In this document: positions 1 through 11,003 of the stretch, piece after piece
Position numbering within the stretch: the first letter of the stretch is position 1
Layout of the letters: each line of letters starts with the position of its first letter
NCBI RefSeq assembly: GCF_000006565.2
Contig: NC_031477.1
Location: 4,801,137-4,865,136, forward strand
Source of the DNA: Toxoplasma gondii ME49
Taxonomy: Eukaryota > Apicomplexa > Conoidasida > Eucoccidiorida > Sarcocystidae
Direction: 5' to 3'
Length of the DNA: 64,000 nt
Translations under genes and position numbers: made by a program
The notes under the pieces: model-generated
The model's input: the letters and a program-made list of their open reading frames with translations, nothing else
What the model was told of the DNA's origin: nothing
Databases searched by the model: none

Positions 1-3000
1 TGTTAGCGAGTTCGGCTCGTTCGCATTCAGCGCCGAAACGTTGGAGAGTACAAAGGGCGCATCTTTTTCAAAAGTCTCAGTGGGTAGCGATCAAAAGAAA
101 AAACACATTTGAGAATCGAAGGAAAAAAGAATCCGTGTGCTGCGTGCCAAGCAAGACTGCCCGAGACCTGGTGGTTGGCCGGAGCGATGAAATGTGCAGA
201 CAGCGAAGAGTCTGCAGTGTCCCGCAGAAACAGTTTTCAAAGGGGAGAAATTGGAACGAAAAAAGCAGAGGCGCGAAAAGAAAGAGGCCAGATACGGGGA
301 AAAGCGTGGAAGCTAACGGGAAGACGCGTGAACACGGCGAGGTAGACAGGTGTGGCAAGTGAAGACAGCCCCCCTCGACAGCAAAGGGTTCCAGACGAAA
401 AGGAAATTTTGAAGTCAAGATTCTCACCCCAGTCCTCAGAGCGACTCACTTTTTGTTCCGAGTTCGATTCCCCAGGGAAACAACGAGAAAATGGAGAAAG
501 TACGGAAGTCTGAAATCCGCAAAAACGCACAGCAGTTTAAACAGAGAAAAAGAGGCGCTGCACTCGACACGGAAAAGACCAGGCAATGGAGAGTCGGTCG
601 CCTTGTGCCGCTTGTGACTTTGTTTTTTAAGAAAAGGGTTATGGAGGCTTATGCACTCCGAGGCAGCTCTTTGTGACTCTCAAACACGGATCTTCCCAGC
701 AGAACACACGAAATTACATCCATTTACTGTCGTTCGTCGTTGCCTGGCAGCAGGCGCAGAAATCGGTAGGCAGGGGTGACAAGCAGCTAATCGGCAACTC
801 ACCAACATACGCGTACCCCGCGCGGTAAGGAAACGCGAGAAACACACAGAACAAAAGAGCGTGCGAGGCAGAGGACACGATGGGTGTCCAGACATAACTT
901 CAGAGGAAAAGGAAAAGAAAAGAAACTGACCTGGAGAAACGGGTATTTCTCCGTACGCGTGCCCCTATGTCTCCCAGCTGCCTCATACTGGAGACACTGC
1001 GGGGCCCAAGAAGAAATGTGAGGCTTACTGTTTTTCTTGATCAACCGCATTGCAGTTATTCGCACCAAGCAAGAGACGGTTTAGTAAAGAAAGGGAAGCG
1101 AGTCAAAACTGTTTGTAAAATGCAGAAAGCGAAGGAATGGTTCGTCGGCTGGGCTCCGCGGACGCCTGCATCGTTGTGATGCTGATCCCGTGTTCGGTGC
1201 GTTGAATCAAGAAATGTGCGTCTTCTGTAAATACAGGGGTAGAAGTCGCGATCCTAGGCGTACACTTTTCGATAATATGCTTCAACAATGCAGTTTCTGT
1301 CGCAACAAGTTTTCGCAGAGGCACTGGCATGGATGCATAGAACAGATGATGTGCCCAACCAGTACTAACAGCGAGAGAAAACGACTAGTCATGTGCCAGT
1401 ATGATCAGTACCATCGCACGTTATTCACCTTATTCAAGTATTTAGTTTGTTGTGTCCTTAGCTAGGATCATGTTAGTCTCTTTACCTACCCATGTACTAG
1501 GATTTAGCGTTGCGCCAAGGTTCCCGGATTTCCCTGATTATCTGTGCTACATTAATACTTTGTGTTTTGGGAGTTGTGCGTCTAAAAAGAAAAAGGCTTT
1601 GAGTATGAGCGTGTGTTCTGAAAGCGGACTGTCTGTTCGAGGAAGAGATTCAGAAACCCTGTGCGAGTTAAAGGTACGAGTCAGCGCCTAGTCGGTAGCC
1701 GTACTTAACCCGAAAAAACCAGGCTAAATACAGTAGATACTGTGTGGTCTCAGGCTTTTTCATTCCGCGCGTCTAAGCCTATAGAGCTGTTGAACTTTCT
1801 AACGAACTAAATTGGAAACTGTTTTCGAGCTTGGACGTGTACGACTGTCGGGTCACGCCACAGACCGTGCAACAAGAGCGCGTTGTGGCGAGTGGTATGA
1901 CGAGCGGGGAAGGAGGGCATCTCCAAGGACAGCCAACAGAGACATGGGGAGTGTCAAGAGGTAGACACGTGCGATTGTTTCGCGTGGGTCTGCTTCTTGA
2001 CAGCGGGACTAAGTGCCTGAAAGCAGGTTCCTTTTTCACGGTCACGAATTCCCTGTCCGCACTGCCTTTCATGCTGGATGTGGTCCAGAGGAATGAGGGA
2101 AACTTCAGAGTTGCCAACAGGAGCGTATCTGAGGCCAAGACCAGGTGGCTTACAGAAGAATTCCTTGATTGAAACTGAGGAGTCGATAAGGGTACAAACC
2201 GTACAAGGACCAAGCATGTCCATATGTGCTGATACTCGGGTACTCCTTGTGTGTCACCCGCGAAGTTGCCGGGAAAACATCCCGTTTCTTTGGAACGCAC
2301 TTTTCTTCCTGCTGTTTTTTGTCTGTAGTGACGCGCTTGTCGGATGTTGCACGCGTCGATCACACCTTCCTTCGCCAGCTTCCACGATTTCTCAAATGTG
2401 TTCTGCCAGCATAAGAACGAGTGCCCCATAGAATCCTGTGACCGTATCTGCCATTCACACAGTATCAGTAATACTGCCGTGCAGACTGACATGACTATCT
2501 ATATTTCAGGAGTTAGATATCTCTTACTTCGCTTTCGTAATAGTACTCTCTCCCGAGAGTGGTACAGAAGACCGATGAGAACGGGTTCTGTGCCGCGCAC
2601 GTAGACATTTCATGCGCGGGGCTCCTTACTCGGGGGCGTGCTCGGAAAGGCTTTCCGCTGTACCGAAACGTAAACAATCGGAGAAGTATCCACCCTTTCG
2701 TGGCTGCGGACCGTGTCATTTGCTCCAGTGGTATTGCAGAAGCCCCACCATTTTTGTGAGAGTGAGGTGACGCTGCAGATACGATGGCTATTCGGATGTC
2801 ATTTCTCTGGAGTTGGTGAAGGGGAGAAGTTTTTCACTATACAAACAGTGTAAACTAGAAGTCACAGAAATGGAAAAGCATGTGGAGTTCCGTTCAGGAA
2901 TATCCACATCCGCCAATCGCAATACAGATCCCGTCTGTCAAGGTGTATCCCACTGTCTCTGTGCTCAAATATTTTGCGACAGGAATACCTGCAAATCAAC

Positions 3001-4020
3001 GAGCAGTGTGTATTATTTGATATTCGTCGCTGTACCTGTTTTCGATACGTGTCAACACACTGAGTGCATGCTAGATTACCGGCCAATCTCTGTGTTTATC
3101 CGATATCTCACAGTGCAGGGTCCAGGTGTCCCACCTCGTGTCATATGACTGCAAGGGAAGGCATTTCTTGCTTCTTTGTTTGCTGATCTGGTACACAGCA
3201 TTCTTTCGAAAGATGGCAGAGCCATAGGATTGTTAGGACCGTCTGAAGATCCAGTAAATGCGTCTGTTGCCCTTGGAAAGGCATCCTGCGAGTTGGGCCG
3301 CTTTTATGATAGGGGTCGGGGCGTGGGCGCCTCTGAAGTCCTGAGTCTACCACTGTGTTGCTCATTGGCGGGATAGCGCTTCTTGAGGCACCAACACGAA
3401 GAGGGGGATCAGTCTTTCGGAGGATGAAAATCTGTACACCCCGGTAGCACTAGCAGGGTATGAGTATTGACTTTCCCAGGACTTTGACCTCGCTTCTCGC
3501 GAACATTCTTCCTAACTGGCACCCTTGAGAATCTATTAGCCGGAACTTCCGTTGCACTAACATGCTATAGGTATCGACTTTCACGGTACTCCCACATCGC
3601 TTTCAGCAGAAATTGTCTTGACTATCTGGCATTCTAGCATGGTCACAACCTCCCACAGTCAAAGCGGATTGAGAACACAACTTAATGAGTCAGAGCTTCT
3701 GAGGCAACGGATTTTCGACAGTTTAGTTGACAACACAAAACGTGGAGGCACACCGACTTCCCACTCGAGCATGAGGGGGAAAAGGCAGCTTCTATATGGT
3801 CTACGGGTTCACAAGACAAGGGATCGCTGGCAACGCGTGCCGAGGTAAAGCAGAAAGCTAGTGTGAAGCCCATCAGAAAGAGCGCAGGGCTTTGACAAGC
3901 CCCGAAATCGATGTCGTTTTTCGATTTTGTTTGCCTTTTTCTCCCGAGTTGGGCTTAAACGTCACCGAGCCCCACTGCAGCATCTCAGATGTTTTATCTC
4001 AGATGGGTTGGGTCTTCGCG
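1..4020. other. Intergenic stretch without a supported gene
   Basis: All six frames hold only short open frames with no recognisable domain. The one informative segment is a decayed mitochondrial cox1 fragment near 1452-1580, listed separately. A segment at 4022-4092 begins with ATG and stays open to a strong donor-like site (GTAAGT at 4093), so it could be a 5' exon or leader of the gene at 4509, but I could not find a phase-compatible acceptor that makes this convincing. Confidence 0.5.
1452..1580 (+). pseudogene. Nuclear copy of mitochondrial DNA: cox1 C-terminal fragment, decayed
   Basis: The plus-strand frame reads LVSLPTHVLGFSVAPR then FPDFPDY and INTLCFGS. This matches the order and spacing of the conserved C-terminal part of cytochrome c oxidase subunit 1, where a P-x-H-x-LGF motif is followed by PRRIPDYPD and then an IGS/FGS motif. 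One codon is missing inside the PRR-IPD segment. No start, no haem or copper ligands and no flanking cox1 sequence are visible, so this is a non-functional fragment. Nuclear insertions of mitochondrial DNA are known to be abundant in Toxoplasma. The match was recognised by eye, not by alignment. Confidence 0.6.
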
Positions 4021-4508
4021 GCATGCGACGCCGTCAACTCGCTGGTTCCATGACCACAGCTAGCTTCCTCGCGTTGCAATGCCTCAACAGAGTAAGTGGT
4101 GTTTTGCGGTGCGGTCCTTGTTCAGCGCGTCTGTTTGCGAGGAACAAAACGGAAAAATTGCAGGATAATTTCTCGGGTGCCCATGCGCGCGAGAAAGTCT
4201 TTGTCGTGGTTGTCCAGCAGCTGGCTGTCGCCGTTTTGTCTCGGTCGTCTCCATGTCCTGCTCGCAGACACAGGCGCCTGTGTATCATCTCGCCTTTTGC
4301 TCTTCCGAAGAACTTCCGTTCTTTTTCACAAAGGCCGGTTGTCTACAAGCCCGCATCAAAAGACTTACCTCGGGAGGTGGCCCCAAACCGACACCACCTG
4401 TGGCGATGGAAGGATGACGCCGTGTAGAGCTGCATAGTTTCGTCGGGCAGCCTAGGCTCTCTTCCTGGCCCTCCCTGCCGACTTCTAGTCTCATTCATTC
4501 GGGTAACG

Positions 4509-5540
4509 ATGGCAAATGGTGAGAACTTCCCGTCAGAAGGTCCGGATGCGGCCGCTGCAGTCCGGTGTGGGCGGCAAAGTGCCTCAAAACCTACTCGCTC
4601 GAAGACTGTGTATTCCGAGATGTCACTAGCAAGGCAAAACGTAGAAGTCACTGACCCTCGTCTTCGTAAAGGATCGCTCTTCCTTGGACGTCAACCCCCC
4701 AGATGTCCCCCTTCAGCTCCTCCTTCTCCGCTTCTCGTCCACCACGTTGTTGTTTCGCTATTTCTTGTCTCCGCTGCACATAGCTTGTTTCCACTTTTCG
4801 ACTCTCGCATTGTCGCTGCGTCCGCCGAGAGTGCCTATCCACGAGATCGCCTCCGTTCTGCACCTCCACCTTTTCCATCTGCCTTTCAGATGGGTTCTAA
4901 CGAATGGCAAAGTCCTTTTCAAATGGCAGCGTTGCGGCCGGCGGCCGAGCGGGCTGCGCCCGCGTCAGGGGAAACCCCCTTTTTTACGACTCTCGCATCC
5001 AGAGTCGCGACAAGGGATGCATTTCCCCGAAACCTTCCACACGAGGAACAGGTGTATGGGAATAACCTCTCTGGTGTCGCGGACGCACCGCCTGCGCCTC
5101 CAGCCTTTCGTCTGGCCGACGAGAGGAGCCAAGCCCTGTTGGGGCAGCCACTGGGCAGGAGAACGGCTGCCGCAAATTCTGAGCTAGAATCGCATGTTTC
5201 GCCGAGCGCAACCGGCGCGCCAGTTCGTTTTCGACACCAGTGGCAGAACTCAGAGGCACCAAACGCAATGTCTTTCATCAACTGGCAGATGCTTGGCGCC
5301 ACCATGACGCACCCCGCTCTCCAGGTCACTGGCAGCCCCCTCGCTGCTCCCCCAGTTGTCTTTCACCAACCGGATCCGGCCCTTGCCATGAGCCAACATG
5401 GGAAGATCATTGCTGTGGCGGCAGCTTGCATGGTTGTCAGTCTGGTTATTCTGCTGCTTTGCTGTTTCATGGTACGAAGGAAACGGGCACATGAGGCATA
5501 CATGGCGAGGCCGCTTACCCTGCCGAATCAAGCTTAAGGA
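4509..5540 (+). CDS. Putative single-pass membrane protein, coccidian-type, unknown function
   Basis: An open frame of 342 codons starts at an ATG followed by G at +4. A hydrophobic stretch at about residues 75-95 (LLVHHVVVSLFLVSAAHSLF) could be a recessed signal peptide or signal anchor. The middle is Ala/Pro-rich and probably disordered. A clear transmembrane helix at about residues 297-321 (IIAVAAACMVVSLVILLLCC) is followed by a short basic tail (RRKRAH) of about 20 residues. This layout fits a secreted or surface type I membrane protein, and many dense granule proteins share it, but no family is recognised. A possible acceptor (CTTTCAG before ATG at 4890) means the true N-terminus could be shorter, and an upstream exon near 4022-4092 cannot be excluded. 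Confidence 0.6.
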
Positions 5541-7612
5541 AGAAGCGCGGACAGAACGAGGCGAAGGGGCATCAATAGTCGCGGAGAGAGCTGCAGGGAA
5601 CGTAAAAATGAAATCCTGAAGTATTTTTAGACGCATTTGTGAGAACGTCTTGGAGTGCGGAAGGATGCTCGGTTGATGGCGGGGTAACCCGACTTGCTGC
5701 GGAGCACTTTCTTCGGTGCATTCGGGGCAGCGGACTGAGGGATACACTGATGTGCCATCAAGATCAGCGTCGGGCATAAAAGGATGAAACAAGTTGCTCT
5801 GTGGCCAACAGCTGTATGGGAACTGCGCTTGTCTTGCAGTAACTGAGGGGTGATGACTATAGGACGGTCCCCTTGGCATTCTACGTCAGGGGCCTGATGT
5901 CACTCGCTAATTCAAGATTTTAAAGTGTCAACCGCAGATCACAGATCTGCGCTTTCAGTTCGAAAGTCGGGTGGGCAGCAATATTAACTGGGCTTTCGGA
6001 TGGCGACTGCTGTCAGAAGGGAAAGCAGTGCGAGTACAGTGGTAATTCCTGATGTGGCCAGAAGGGCTCACATGGCGTTTTGGCTTTAAAACTCCCTAGA
6101 TCACTTATTCCTAAATGGATTACTTTTAGCCGCTCGCGCATGGAACATCCGCCAATCCACAGCAGACTGAACCCCCCTCGCCGTCGACGCACTGCGGCGT
6201 CGAGACTGTAATATTGACCATGATAGCTCTGTCAGTCTTTGCCAGCAAGGGTTCCGCATCCACACCGAACGAGAAGCAAAAGTGTACTAAAGAGGCATAG
6301 AGTGGCAAGGTTTTGGCGTAATTTCATGTCTGATCAAAATGACGAGATGCAACGCAGCTGCCACGAAATGTGGCAATCCCGCTAACATTTTTCCATTACA
6401 TGCAGACATCCCCTGCAAGCACGCAGCATGTCGCTTCACCAACGTTGGTCACATGAGACAGAATAGCAACTTTTTTCTCGAAAATCACTCAGACGTAGCT
6501 TGCTTAAAACATCTGCGTGCGATCCTTCTAATGTTGGGTCCCGAGGAACCAAAAAACATGGCCGCCCCTTTCAGCGCGGTCTCTAAGTCTGAGCACGCGG
6601 CGCCTGAAGAGAAGGAAAGAAACGCATTTCATGCAAGACTGTGAGTGTTTCGCTTCCGCTTTACGGAGTTGAACTGTCTTCGGAGTCGTTTGGCAACGAT
6701 GCTTCTGGCATTTACCTATCCCCCAGGGTACTGAAGAGGGGAAACGCGGAGAGCTGAAGTTCTCAAAGTCCCCACTCACAGTCATTTGCCACTTAGGACC
6801 GCAGCTTCACTCTCAGAGGGCTGAGAGGCATCTGATGCTACATTGGTTCGGTCCTTTATTCTGCAGAGAAGAGTCTGCTTATCATTCCTTCCGTACATCC
6901 GTCGATGCGGGGAGAGGGGGACTGAAAGAAACTGTTTCTTGTTACAAGGCTCTCCGTTGCGAGGCGCTTCCCCGCGCACCCTGAAATTCTCTTCTGAAGC
7001 TCGCCCGCAGCTTTTTCTACTAGTTTAACAAAAAAATGTTTACTGGGTGCCCTCAACAGCCAGGCTAGCCGTGTGCCCCCATGAAAAGTGGGAATGCAAT
7101 TGCCGACTCGGTGCGCATGCACGTCGAGCTTTCTCCGCCATGGAGAGAGATCCCGCAAGACAGTCGCTGAACAAGACAAGACATGATCGCGTGCATGTTG
7201 CGGACCTGGTACCAAGTCTTTTGGAGTCGTTTTGGTCTGCTTGGTTCAGGAACAAGGACAGAAGAGTTTCAGTAAATATGACATGGAGCTACCGGTGGCT
7301 TTACACGCGCAAAGATAGTACGCAAACCAACAGTAGGTTGTATCGTGACTCCGGTGTGGATGCCGGAACCGACGGCCGCCTCATAGCGTCTGCGCGTTTT
7401 TGTTTGAGTCACTCTGGGAAAAATTCACTTTCTTTTTCACTCTTCCTTCGTCTCCACTTAATTTTCTTGGCAAAGGCTCGCTGGATTTCGTGCAATTTCG
7501 TCAGAGCTCTTTGTAGCAGAGGCAGCAGTCGCCGCCTTGCAAGCGAGAGGTGTAGGCGCTACAAAGCGTCGGTTGCAAGCAGAGATTCCCTCGTCTTTTT
7601 GTGGCGGCAGAG
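5541..7612. other. Intergenic stretch, 3' and 5' flanks
   Basis: It lies between the membrane-protein gene and the four-helix protein gene. An ATG-initiated frame at 6339-6644 (101 codons, Cys/His-containing) has no homology I recognise and no coding-like composition. The part from about 7100 to 7612 is probably the 5' UTR and promoter of the next gene. No repeat or RNA gene is visible. Confidence 0.4.
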
Positions 7613-8813
7613 ATGTTGTCCATTCTGAAGAATGATCTGGTCACAACGGCTAGCAAAAAAGGCGTCCTGATTCGAAAGGCGGAGCTCGACTGGTTCACGC
7701 GAAACTACTGGATCATTGCCACGCAAGCCACGGTGGTGGCCGGCTTCTCATTCCACCAGCTTTCATGTCCTCCGCCAGAAGAAGCCACTGCACTGTCGGC
7801 TTTGTTCCACATTACCCTGACAAGTCTCAGCTTTATTCTGGCTCTCTACGTCATCGTCAACTGTACCTTCTCCTGCATTCTGGCTCCCGGTAATGCGCCG
7901 TTCCTCTTTGAGTCCAGGAGGTCTCCTCCTTTCAATAGACAATTGCAAATGCCCGATCCGACTCGCACCTTCCCTGTGGGCCAACAGCGGGATTTGACTA
8001 TGGTTTAGGGCTATTTAGGGAGTCCCGGCTAAAAAAGCATTTTTGCCAGTAGCGGACACGCTTGTCGCAAATGCCGCACATACGCAATAAGTTTCGTTTT
8101 CACAACTACTTCGACCTGTCTTGTCATTGTCTGATCTGTCTTGCAGGTCTTGCCTTGAGAGGGGCAGGCGGCTTTGAGTCCATGCAAAACGCAATCCGCT
8201 ACCTGCGGAAGCAACAAGATCGCATTCTGTGGTGCTTCATGATTTCGCTCGCTTGCTTTGTTTTGGCAAGTTTCATGATTGTACATGTCTTCGGCCGCCG
8301 CCAAAAGCTTGCGGTGCGGATCGAGAGTGTGCTACTTTTTGTTGCGCTCGCTATCGCCTTCATGGCAGCTCGAGCTATCATGCTTTTCCAGCATGGCAGG
8401 TACGTCCCGAAAATGCTAATGCAGCGTGCGGTTCTGCAGTCAGGAAGACAAGTGGCTTTGTTGCTGGCGCAAGCAATCGTGCTTCATCGTGTTCATCAAT
8501 TGACAGGCTGCACAGCTTAGGATCATGTTCGATCCATTACGCGGGAAACAACCGAGCGCAGACATCTTTCGTTAGCCATGATTTGAGGTTCAAAGAGTGT
8601 GTGACCGTACAAATAAGCAAAGCAGCAGGTTCATTCTTCCAAAGGGGGAATACATGATCTGTTGCTAGAGTCATTTTGGACTATGAAACTTGCCCTATTG
8701 CGTTTCTACAATCTTGGCGTTTCAACATGGAACCAGCTCTTATCGAAGGCGCAACAGCGCCCGAACAGCAGCGCGTTCTCCATTACGACCACGCACGGCA
8801 CCTGCTTTGGTGA
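7613..8813 (+). CDS. Four-transmembrane protein, possibly Orai-like channel fold
   Basis: Model of three exons: 7613-7889, 8147-8399 and 8669-8813, giving 224 residues. The junctions keep phase (1, then 2): CCCG|GTAATG joins TTGCAG|GT, and GGCAG|GTACGT joins TTGCTAG|AG. Helices are predicted at about 31-50, 57-90, 117-140 and 149-173. The loop after helix 2 reads ILAPGLALRGAGGFESM, followed by a basic helix. Four helices with a short loop and an amphipathic helix resemble the Orai/CRAC calcium channel layout and a related family seen in other protists. That link is by pattern only, and the acidic pore residue of Orai cannot be assigned with certainty. The C-terminal tail (PALIEGATAPEQQRVLHYDH) is hydrophilic. 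The gene stands alone on this strand. Gene structure is well supported; function is uncertain. Confidence 0.7.
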
Positions 8814-10718
8814 ATGGTTCTCCGCCTGTGATATGGATTCTCTGTGCAGCGCGGCAAGGAGTGGCGTCAATACAATTGAGGAACACTATGGAAAGGTCGG
8901 GGATATTGATGCGATGATTGGTCGTCGTTTCTAAGCACTTTGTGATATCGAGCTACCTATAAAACGACCTGATGTGTGCCTACGCCGCAGGTGGCACTCT
9001 GCTGAGGGAGTCCCTCGTTTTGGGAATCGTGTACATTTGTGTGCAGTGTACCGACTGCTTTCCCACACGCGGCTTGACCATGATAACGTGAAGAAAACTG
9101 GGCATCTGTCCTTTGAAACCTAATTTCGCTGGCCGATCGGGACAAATGTTGCCTCGCATGACGAAACTCCTGTCCACTCAACGCCAGACCGCGGCATCAG
9201 TTGTCAAACAGAGGTACTGGATGACCGGCGCAGTGTATCGATGCCCAGCGATCTCCTGTTACCTGTCTGACTCTCGCTACCAACCGCCCACATCTAGCCG
9301 ATGGTCTGGCTGGATTACTGGTTCCGGGCGAAGGTGCCGTCCTCGCTCATGTTTGTGCACGGGACTAGGGGTTGTTTGATTAGAAGACTGAGATGATGGG
9401 TGGGTTTCAGCAAAAAATGTGAAATGCGCAAATGTCTAGGGGATCGCGTACGAATGGGCGGCACACCTCACATCGAACGCACGAACTTACCGCTCCCCGC
9501 TATGGTCCTGACCGTGCTGCCATCTGGGTAGTCATTGCGTGCCCGTCCGCCATTTCGGGCGGTTGAACTTGCACTAGAACGGGTCTCTCCCGTCCCAGAC
9601 CACCCGAAATCCAAGAGCTCCCGGTTTCGGAGAGCTCGTCCATCTCTGCGACTGTACGTTTGCTAGTGTTTTCAGAACAACCGCCTACAGCTTTTCCCCT
9701 GTAATCTGATGTCCCGGCCGCATGCTATTGGTTCGTTTTTACTGTTGTGATCGGCAAAAACAAAGCCAGGCTCAACAAGCAGCCAGGCAGGACATAGAGC
9801 GACGCATTCACGCGAATTTTGCGGTGACTCGGACGGCAAAAAGAGGATACGCAGAACACACCATGCAATTTCGTGAGCTAGGTGGTCCAATTTTCCCTGC
9901 ATTTCTGTGTGTAGAGGAGTAACTATCCACAGCAGCCACGATTTCACGGCTCACCTGAAAAGAAAAATGTCTGTTCTTGCGTGCCGTCCGTCTCAAAGGA
10001 GGCAGCATCCTCCTCTATGCCTTTCCTCGCAGGCTGCCGGCCGGTGTAACAGTGCGGTAGACACTGGGGGCGCTTGCAGATGCGCACCTCTTCCTGGATC
10101 GGTAGTTGTGTGGCTGAATGCCCAGACTGCACACACGTTGTCGAGCGGCATTTTTTCGGTGCGAAGCTTTTCGGTCTTTCGGGATGGAGAGAGCGCGTCT
10201 TTTGCTTGATGCGCACGCGCAGTCTCCGAATACATTTGCGATACGTCTGTGACGTCTCCAAGAAGGCACCGCGTGGTGACTATTAACGACGCTGTACTGG
10301 TTGGGCTATCAAAACGGCGCACATCCCCCTGTGCGCGCTCTTCTTTTGCTGCTCAGCCGGTCGGTTGTGCGCACGCAGCGGAAACTCACATCCCCTGTGG
10401 CTGCTGCCCCGGCCCTCCGGTTGCCTCGCTGGGTTTCCGTTGCGTACACTCTCCTCTCTGGGACACATCCCGGCAACGCACGGAGTCTGTCAGGACGCGC
10501 ACAGGTGGTTTGCGACTGTGCATCTGCTACTTTTTTATGTTTTCGTCTCGCACATTGCTTTTTTTGTCTTGCGTGTCGGCGGCAAACATTTCTTTCTCTC
10601 CGTACCTTTTGCGTTTCGCGGGTTTGCGCGCGCTCCCAAGCGTCCACCTCTTCCGTGTCGCCCCTGACAGCACCAAGCTGCAGCCTGCTGCTACCCGTGG
10701 TGGAATCGTCTTAACACG
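8814..10718. other. Intergenic stretch upstream of HMG-box gene
   Basis: No gene is supported. It contains three closely spaced small inverted repeats at 9547-9635, listed separately. The last 400 bases are T/C-rich and probably hold the promoter and 5' leader of the HMG-box gene. Confidence 0.4.
9547..9635. other. Cluster of three short stem-loop sequences
   Basis: Three consecutive inverted repeats lie in about 90 bases: CCGCC with GGCGG around 9547-9562, ACGGG with CCCGT around 9579-9593, and GAGCTCCCG with CGGAGAGCTC around 9614-9634 (one bulged base, four-base loop). They could be part of a structured RNA or simply chance in GC-rich DNA. No known RNA family is recognised. Confidence 0.3.
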
Positions 10719-11003
10719 ATGGCGCCCAAGAAGACGATTGTCAAAAAGACCAAGGCGAAGAAGGACCCCAACGCGCCGAAGCGGCCGCTGAGTGCCTTCA
10801 TTTTCTTCTCCAAGGACAAGCGCGAGGAGATCATTCGCAAGAACCCGGAGCTCAAATCCAAGCTCGCTGAGGTTGGGAAGATGGTCGGGGAAGCGTGGGG
10901 GAAGCTCTCAGACGCGCAGAAGAAGCCGTACGAGTCCAAGGCGGTCGCAGACAAGGCGCGATACGAGCGGGAAATGATTGCCTACAAGAAGGGTGGCAAA
11001 TAA
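10719..11003 (+). CDS. HMG-box chromatin protein, HMGB/Nhp6 type
   Basis: This is an intronless gene of 94 residues plus stop. A basic N-terminal arm ([15 protein letters not shown]) is followed by one HMG box covering about residues 16-88. It has the hallmark [11 protein letters not shown] start, the aromatic pair FIFF, a conserved W in [15 protein letters not shown], and the AR-x-RYEREM type helix 3. The length matches yeast Nhp6 (single box, about 93 residues), not two-box vertebrate HMGB1. Family members bind the minor groove without strong sequence preference and bend DNA, helping nucleosome remodelling and transcription complexes. It should be nuclear. The long T/C-rich leader upstream and the convergent large gene downstream are the nearest neighbours. 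There is no sign of truncation. Confidence 0.95.
   Translation: MAPKKTIVKKTKAKKDPNAPKRPLSAFIFFSKDKREEIIRKNPELKSKLAEVGKMVGEAWGKLSDAQKKPYESKAVADKARYEREMIAYKKGGK

Noticed and set aside
455..480. Sequence resembling a tRNA T-arm (GAGTTCGATTCCCC)
   Set aside because: No matching A-box, anticodon arm or acceptor stem can be formed upstream.
6339..6644. ATG-started 101-codon frame with Cys and His residues
   Set aside because: The Cys/His spacing fits no zinc-binding pattern and there is no supporting context; kept only as a note.
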